Below, in pieces: positions 7,093-11,709 of a DNA stretch of 11,709 nucleotides. This DNA is from Kordiimonadaceae bacterium. GTDB taxonomy: Bacteria; Pseudomonadota; Alphaproteobacteria; Sphingomonadales; Kordiimonadaceae. The stretch spans positions 1 through 11,709 of the forward strand of contig JABABO010000182.1 in the NCBI GenBank assembly GCA_014238195.1. The letters are read 5' to 3'. The notes under the pieces were generated by a model that was given only the letters and a program-made list of their open reading frames with translations, was not told the DNA's origin and did not search any database. The number at the start of each line of letters is the position of its first letter. The first letter of the stretch is position 1. The translations under genes and the position numbers were made by a program.

Positions 7093-7354
7093 AGCCATAG
7101 AGATCACAGCCATCCTGCGAAAATAAGTATATAGCCAATGACGGTGAATTTTGATCACCTTATTTGGCTATAAGTCTTTGTGTCGGTTCGACTTATCCCA
7201 AGTGCTCAGGGAATAATAAGATCATTATTCATTGGTCTCGCTAAAGCTTATGTAAAAAATTGTCACGGCTATGCGCTTTTTTTGTTCGCGCATTGCCCTT
7301 GGATGCTTTAAGCTGGCTTGGGATGTGAAAGCATGAATAAAGGTGTGGCTTTCT
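7093..7354. other. Intergenic region metK-divL with several inverted repeats
   Basis: No gene is supported in these 262 bp. Three inverted repeats are visible: 7130-7172 (listed separately), GAATAAT/ATTATTC at 7211-7230 around a six-base loop, and ATGCGC/GCGCAT at 7271-7293 around a T-rich loop. The divL promoter must lie here unless divL is read through from metK, but I could not pick a convincing -35/-10 pair. I saw no TTAA-N7-TTAA CtrA-type box. Confidence 0.5.
7130..7172 (+). terminator. Hairpin after metK, possible terminator
   Basis: TATAGCCAA (7130-7138) pairs perfectly with TTGGCTATA (7164-7172), and an inner GGTGA/TCACC stem (7143-7147/7155-7159) extends the structure. It begins about 38 bp after the metK stop. 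The following bases contain only a weak U tract (AAGTCTTTGTG), so it may be an imperfect terminator or an RNA-stabilising 3' hairpin. Confidence 0.45.
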
Positions 7355-9745
7355 ATGGAATGGTCCGATACTGCAATCATTATCATTGCACTTATTATTT
7401 GTCTGATTTGGGCTACGATTGTGCTCATTCTAGTGCGCCGCCTGCAACACTTGCAAGGCAGGTTCGCCAGACAAAAAGATACAATTGATCTCTTTGACAC
7501 TGTCATGCGCTCTGACCATCGCTATCCAATCTGGGTATGGCCTGATGGCCGCATCCAAGCAGGACAAAATACTTTATCTATTCTTGGAATGACTAAAAAA
7601 ATCACCCATATTTCCGACCTGATTGATTTGACTGAAACAAAAAAACAAACCGTGGGCTTAAATCAACATGCTATTGATTTAATTATGGCTGCACTGAACG
7701 AAAAACAAGCCTTTGAACCAACATTGTTGATAGAACAAGGCCCAGCGAAAGCAACGTTGGTTTTAGATATGCAGCTACTGGACAGAGTTAATGATCAGTG
7801 GCCACAGGCTATTTTATGGATTGAAGAAACCAAAAATTTACATTTGAAAACTTCGCACCGACAAAGTGTCACGGAATATGAAACCCGATTAAATGAAGCT
7901 CTAATGTGTTTGGACCGTTTGCCTTTTCTATTCTGGGTGCGAGATGCAAAACAGCAACTTCTTGATGTTAACGAAGCGTATGTGAAAGCCGTTGAAGGAA
8001 ATAGCATCGCTGACGTGCTTAAAACTGGGACCGAATTTTTTGATATAAAAGCAATAGACGATTCTAAACAGACCCTATCAAAACAACAGATCATCACAGC
8101 TACGCACGTTGCCGTTATGGAGGGTAAGCGTAAAAGCTTCACAGTGACCAATATTCCCTTAGCAGGGAACATGGTTATGGGTGTTGCAGTGGATAAAACG
8201 CGGGAAGAGGATGCCTTATCAGAATTAACCCGTGTCCAAGAGAGCCAATCAGAAACTTTAAATCGCTTAAGTAGCCCCGTGGCGATTTTTGGGCCAGATC
8301 AGTCCTTACGTTTCTTTAATAATGCCTTTATGCGCTTGGTTAAATTGCCAGAGGCTTTTTTATCAAATTCTGTAAGTCATAGCGAGTTGTTAGATGCAAT
8401 GCATGAGACACGGCGTTTACCTGAACAAGCTGATTTTAGGGCATGGAAAATCAAAATTCTAAAGCAATATACAGACCTTCTTGAACCCTTTGAAGACATG
8501 TGGCACCTGCCAGATGGGACTGCACACCATGTGGTGACTGAGCCGCACCCCCTTGGTGGTTTGTTGATATTGTTTGATGATGTCACTGACCATTTGGCAT
8601 TGGAGCGTTCCTATAACACACTCATCGCCGTTCAAGAATCAACGTTAAATCATATGACCGAGGGTGTTGCCGTTTTTGGCTCTGATGGTCATATTAAGCT
8701 ATCAAACCCAGCTTTTGAAACGATGTGGCAATCCCCAGCACATGTGGGGGCCGGCGGGGAGCATGTAACAGATTTAGTCACTCACATCCAACTGGCAGAT
8801 CATTTAGGCCAACATCAAGGGAAAATTAATCAGAAACTTAAATCGGACCTGCCCATATGGGTATCGGAACGCCAAAGCAAAGCGGGCCGTTGGAAGCGGG
8901 CCGATGGAATGGTCATAGATTATGCCTTAGTTCCGTTACCCGATGGCAGCATGATGTTAACACAAAATGATATAACAGATAGTTTCCAAATTGAATCCGC
9001 TTTGCGGGAACGCTCAAAGGCACTAGAGGCTGCCGACCGTTTAAAAAGCGAATTTATCACGAATATGTCCTATGAACTAAGAACGCCGCTCAACAGTATT
9101 ATAGGCTTTTCTGAAATGTTACAGCAGCAAATCGTTGGGTCAGTAACCGAGCGTCAATCGGAATATTTAGGCAATATTTTGTTCGCGTCTGCGCAGCTCA
9201 AAGATATGATCTCAACTGTCCTAGATCTGGCAGTGCTGGAAGCGGGGGAGATGGAGCTTGACCGCGGCAGTGTTGATATTGATGCCCTCGTTCAGAATGC
9301 GATTAAACTTTCCCATGATGCCGTTCTCAAAAATCACGTTTCCGTTCAATATTCACCCCATTCTGATATTGGCACGATCATCGGTGACGAACGTCGTATT
9401 AAACAAGTGATGTATAATATGTTAACTGCCCTGTCCGAACTTGGTGCGCCTAATACTGCTATGAATATTATCACCAGCGCGAATGATGACTGTATATTCA
9501 TTGATGCCCTATTGGATCACTGTACTTTAGCCACGTCTGAACGAACAGCACTTATCCGCACAATTGAAGCAGGGAGCATGTTACAAGGGGGGCGCGGAAC
9601 AGGTCTTGATTTGGCGCTCGTGCGGTCAATAATTGGTTTGCATCAAGGATCAGTTGCATTGAAAGCTGCAAAGACTAAAGGTCTTAACCTTCATATTAAA
9701 TTGCCGCGCGACACGTCTGACACGTATCAAGAAACGGGGATATAA
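7355..9745 (+). CDS. divL: DivL-like PAS-domain pseudo-histidine kinase (Tyr in place of phospho-His)
   Basis: I see an N-terminal membrane anchor (about 6-27) and four PAS-like modules beginning near 55, 188, 305 and 432. A DHp domain has the H-box sequence NMSYELRTPLNSIIGFSEML, and a C-terminal ATPase-like domain occupies about 655-785. The phosphoacceptor histidine is replaced by Tyr573. This, the ~800-residue length, the PAS string and the position beside tsaE match Caulobacter DivL (769 residues, Tyr550), which reads DivK phosphorylation and controls the kinase CckA and so CtrA. The ATPase domain is degenerate: the second N-box Asn is missing, the G1 region reads DALLD without glycines, and G2 reads GTGLDLAL. 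Kinase activity is therefore doubtful. I prefer the ATG at 7355 (796 residues), with AAAGG at 7339-7343 although spaced a long 11 bases. An in-frame GTG at 7343 would add four residues but lacks its own site. tsaE follows with no gap. Confidence 0.85.
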   Translation: MEWSDTAIIIIALIICLIWATIVLILVRRLQHLQGRFARQKDTIDLFDTVMRSDHRYPIWVWPDGRIQAGQNTLSILGMTKKITHISDLIDLTETKKQTVGLNQHAIDLIMAALNEKQAFEPTLLIEQGPAKATLVLDMQLLDRVNDQWPQAILWIEETKNLHLKTSHRQSVTEYETRLNEALMCLDRLPFLFWVRDAKQQLLDVNEAYVKAVEGNSIADVLKTGTEFFDIKAIDDSKQTLSKQQIITATHVAVMEGKRKSFTVTNIPLAGNMVMGVAVDKTREEDALSELTRVQESQSETLNRLSSPVAIFGPDQSLRFFNNAFMRLVKLPEAFLSNSVSHSELLDAMHETRRLPEQADFRAWKIKILKQYTDLLEPFEDMWHLPDGTAHHVVTEPHPLGGLLILFDDVTDHLALERSYNTLIAVQESTLNHMTEGVAVFGSDGHIKLSNPAFETMWQSPAHVGAGGEHVTDLVTHIQLADHLGQHQGKINQKLKSDLPIWVSERQSKAGRWKRADGMVIDYALVPLPDGSMMLTQNDITDSFQIESALRERSKALEAADRLKSEFITNMSYELRTPLNSIIGFSEMLQQQIVGSVTERQSEYLGNILFASAQLKDMISTVLDLAVLEAGEMELDRGSVDIDALVQNAIKLSHDAVLKNHVSVQYSPHSDIGTIIGDERRIKQVMYNMLTALSELGAPNTAMNIITSANDDCIFIDALLDHCTLATSERTALIRTIEAGSMLQGGRGTGLDLALVRSIIGLHQGSVALKAAKTKGLNLHIKLPRDTSDTYQETGI

Positions 9746-10225
9746 GTGAACTCTGATCCCTTTTTAGTGAAAGAATACATGCAGGAAAGTGATATTGTTA
9801 GCTTTGCGTCCGTTTTGGGGCCTGCGCTAAAAGCGGGTGATTTAATTGCTCTGGTCGGGGATTTAGGGGCTGGAAAAACCACACTTGCAAGGGCGCTTGT
9901 CCGTATTTGTGTAGGCGTAAAAGATGCTGAAGTCCCAAGCCCAACATTTAATCTGGTGCAAGACTATGAACATACGAATGGAACACAAATTATACACACG
10001 GATCTATACCGACTTGAACACAGTGAAGACGTTTATGATTTGGGTATTGATGACATCAGGCTAGACGTGATTTTGATTGTTGAATGGCCTGACCGTATGC
10101 CAATTGATTGGCAGGAAAACTGCTTACTCGTTCAAATTACTGACAGTGGGACTGCTGCACGCAAACTCACTTTTGGTGGTAGCAAGCAGTGGCAAGATCG
10201 CTTTCGACATTTGGGTTTACTATGA
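9746..10225 (+). CDS. tsaE: tRNA t6A biosynthesis ATPase TsaE
   Basis: TsaE (formerly YjeE) is the small ATPase that works with TsaB and TsaD to place threonylcarbamoyl on A37 of ANN-decoding tRNAs. The 159 residues are a normal length. The Walker A motif GDLGAGKTT is at 38-46. The family signature VPSPTFNLVQDY follows at 63-74, then HTDLYRL (84-90) and the Walker B-like LIVEWPDR (110-117). Translation starts at a GTG directly after the divL TAA, with GGGG six bases upstream. An ATG at 9779 would cut away the first 11 residues and lacks comparable support. The last bases overlap the next gene by ATGA. It is unlinked functionally to its neighbours but conserved in position across alphaproteobacteria. 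Confidence 0.95.
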   Translation: MNSDPFLVKEYMQESDIVSFASVLGPALKAGDLIALVGDLGAGKTTLARALVRICVGVKDAEVPSPTFNLVQDYEHTNGTQIIHTDLYRLEHSEDVYDLGIDDIRLDVILIVEWPDRMPIDWQENCLLVQITDSGTAARKLTFGGSKQWQDRFRHLGLL

Positions 10226-11016
10226 CAAATCGAGATATCCATTTAAAGTCTTTACGGCAATGCGTCCCTGCTATTGTGCTGGCGGCGGGCCTAGGCCGCC
10301 GGATGGGATCGCTTAGTGATACAACCCCCAAACCGCTAACTGTCGTTGGTGGTCAAAGCTTACTGTCGCGCATCATTGACCAATTTAAAGACCTTGCAGC
10401 ACCGCAAATATGTGTGAATGTACATCATCACTCAGATCAAATCCAAGCCCACCTTAGTGCAGATCATGCTGCTGGTCTTATCGCATTTTCCGATGAACGC
10501 GAGGGACTATTAGAAACAGGTGGCGGCGTTAAAAAAGCACTAAAACTTATAAAGGGTCATTCCAAGTATGTGTTTGTGTGCAATAGCGATATTTGCTGGA
10601 TTGATAAACATCAAAATATGAACGCACTCGGTTTGATGCAGGCAGCGTTTAATTCTGATCGCATGGATGCTTTGTTATTAATGGTGCCAACACCTAAGGC
10701 ACTGGGATATGATGGCGTAGGTGATTTTTTTATGGGTACTGCAAAAGCAGAAGTCCCTCGCCCTCTCACCTTTAGGGGTAATGCTAAGACCGCACCTTTC
10801 ATGTATGGCGGCATTATGTTGGTGGACCCTTCCCTTTATGATGGAACACCAGAGGGGGCTTGGTCGAACCGTCTGATTTTTCATAAAGCCTATGAGGTTG
10901 GTCGCCTGATGGGCATGACGTTACCCATTCACTGGATGCATGTTGGCACACCATCAGGTATACAGTTGGCAGAAGACGCTTTCAATCGACTTCACGATAA
11001 AGCTTCAATATCATGA
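10222..11016 (+). CDS. murU: MurU-like sugar-1-phosphate nucleotidyltransferase
   Basis: This is a 264-residue NTP-transferase. The nucleotide-binding signature is at 17-39: AIVLAAGLGRRM followed by TTPKPL, where Lys37 is the usual phosphate-contacting lysine. EGLLETGGGVKKAL (94-107) is the base/sugar-contact loop. NSD at 121-123 supplies the metal-binding Asp123, and MHVGTPSGIQLAE (239-251) closes the domain. Homologues between tsaE and addB resemble MurU, the N-acetylmuramic acid-1-phosphate uridylyltransferase of peptidoglycan sugar recycling. Mannose-1-phosphate guanylyltransferase is the alternative and cannot be excluded by motif. The ATG at 10222 overlaps the tsaE stop as ATGA, implying translational coupling. 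It adds about 15 residues before the conserved core. The amgK-type sugar kinase that commonly precedes it is absent here, which weakens the MurU assignment somewhat. Confidence 0.75.
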   Translation: MTNRDIHLKSLRQCVPAIVLAAGLGRRMGSLSDTTPKPLTVVGGQSLLSRIIDQFKDLAAPQICVNVHHHSDQIQAHLSADHAAGLIAFSDEREGLLETGGGVKKALKLIKGHSKYVFVCNSDICWIDKHQNMNALGLMQAAFNSDRMDALLLMVPTPKALGYDGVGDFFMGTAKAEVPRPLTFRGNAKTAPFMYGGIMLVDPSLYDGTPEGAWSNRLIFHKAYEVGRLMGMTLPIHWMHVGTPSGIQLAEDAFNRLHDKASIS

Positions 11017-11709
11017 CAAAACTGGATATTTATACCATCCCACCCGAATGTGCTTTTGCGGATTATTTAGCGCGCGGGTTGCTTGAGCTGGCAGACTATG
11101 ATCAAAGTAAACTTTCAAGCTTTACTGTATTGCTGCCGAACAGGCGTGGTGTTGTGGCCTTGCGTGAAGCTTTATTGCGCTTGCTTGGCAGTCAGGTCAT
11201 GCTATTGCCTATCATGCAGCCTTTGGGGGATGCTGATGAAGAAGCTGTGACTTTCAAGGCTCAAGGCCTTGGCCACACTGTGCAAACACTATCCCCAGCC
11301 ATCCCTATGAAACACAGACATTTGATTTTAACCAGATGGTTGAAGCAAACGCCTTTGTTGGCAGCATCGCCTTCTTATGCACAAGCTTGGCGGCTTGCGG
11401 GGGAACTTGCACACCTTATAGATAATATTGATACATACGATATTGATAAAAAATCTTTTGATACATTAGTACCAGAACATCTTGCCAGCCACTGGCAACT
11501 CACACTTGATTTATTGAATACCGCATTTGAATTTTGGTCAGGGCAATTGCATAGCCTAGGTTATATCAATCCAAGTGCAAGGCGTAATCAATTACTGGAT
11601 ATGATGGGGCAGGTCTGGGCTACAAATCCCCCAAAGGGTCGCGTGTTTGTTGCTGGAACCACTGGCAGTATCCCTGCGACACGCAAGCTATTAAAGCATT
11701 TAAAGGCCG
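11013..11709 (+). CDS. addB: Double-strand break repair protein AddB, N-terminal part
   Basis: This reading frame is open from an ATG at 11013 to the end of the window (232 codons), so the gene is truncated on the right. The visible part has FTVLLPNRRGVVALREALLR near 38-57 and LLPIMQPLGDADEEAV near 65-80. RVFVAGTTGSIPATRKLL lies near the end, before the truncation. These are the recognisable N-terminal blocks of alphaproteobacterial AddB, a protein usually near 1000 residues. With AddA it forms a helicase-nuclease that processes double-strand ends and loads RecA at recombination hotspots. It overlaps the murU-like gene by ATGA, with no strong ribosome-binding site of its own, so translation is probably coupled. 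addA normally follows and would lie just outside the window. Confidence 0.92.
   Translation, partial: MTKLDIYTIPPECAFADYLARGLLELADYDQSKLSSFTVLLPNRRGVVALREALLRLLGSQVMLLPIMQPLGDADEEAVTFKAQGLGHTVQTLSPAIPMKHRHLILTRWLKQTPLLAASPSYAQAWRLAGELAHLIDNIDTYDIDKKSFDTLVPEHLASHWQLTLDLLNTAFEFWSGQLHSLGYINPSARRNQLLDMMGQVWATNPPKGRVFVAGTTGSIPATRKLLKHLKA

Noticed and set aside
7333..7342. ATG at 7333 as a start for divL
   Set aside because: It is in a different frame from divL and its reading frame soon stops.
7093..7354. CtrA-binding box upstream of divL
   Set aside because: No TTAA-N7-TTAA pair is visible. Only isolated TTAA occurs, as in the GCTTTAAGC near 7306.
7225..7506. Minus-strand open frame across the divL start
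   Set aside because: It overlaps the divL N-terminus in antisense and has no recognisable motif or start signal.
1..11709. CRISPR arrays, insertion sequences, prophage or toxin-antitoxin genes
   Set aside because: No repeat-spacer pattern, transposase, integrase or small paired genes are visible. All long reading frames are accounted for by the listed core genes.

Overview
This window looks like a core chromosomal segment of an alphaproteobacterium. The evidence is gene order (ffh-rpsP-rimM; tsaE-nucleotidyltransferase-addB), the alphaproteobacterial style of AddB, the long A/E/K-rich tail on ribosomal protein S16, and a DivL-type pseudo-histidine kinase, a protein known from the Caulobacter-type CtrA cell-cycle network. 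By eye, base composition is moderate to low in GC for the class. I cannot name a genus. I see no mobile element, CRISPR array, rRNA or tRNA.

Left half, minus strand (1-4154): reading leftward, a six-transmembrane hybrid histidine kinase (2304-4154) is followed by a translation and protein-targeting operon: ffh (638-2071), rpsP (146-574) and the first 37 codons of rimM (1-113), which runs off the window. Between the kinase and ffh lie a promoter-like TTGACA element and, about 65 bp further downstream, a strong intrinsic-terminator hairpin. This arrangement could produce a short RNA or attenuate ffh.

Divergent intergenic region (4155-4627): 473 bp, very AT-rich over its first ~150 bp. It contains two adjoining perfect 16-bp palindromes and then a potentially foldable leader just ahead of ahcY.

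Right half, plus strand (4628-11709): ahcY and metK form a two-gene methyl-cycle operon (clearance of S-adenosylhomocysteine and synthesis of S-adenosylmethionine). After a ~260-bp gap with several inverted repeats comes a tightly packed cluster: divL, tsaE (GTG start directly after the divL stop), a MurU-like sugar-phosphate nucleotidyltransferase (ATGA overlap) and addB (ATGA overlap, truncated by the window end). These four genes are almost certainly co-transcribed. They join a cell-cycle signalling scaffold, tRNA t6A modification, cell-wall sugar recycling and double-strand-break repair.

The most notable point is DivL. The phosphoacceptor histidine is replaced by tyrosine, as in Caulobacter DivL, and the ATP-binding domain here has also lost key N-box, G1-box and G2-box residues. 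It is probably a signalling scaffold and not a working kinase. The amgK-type kinase gene often found between tsaE and murU in alphaproteobacteria is missing here. I see no clear sign of an entirely new multi-gene system.
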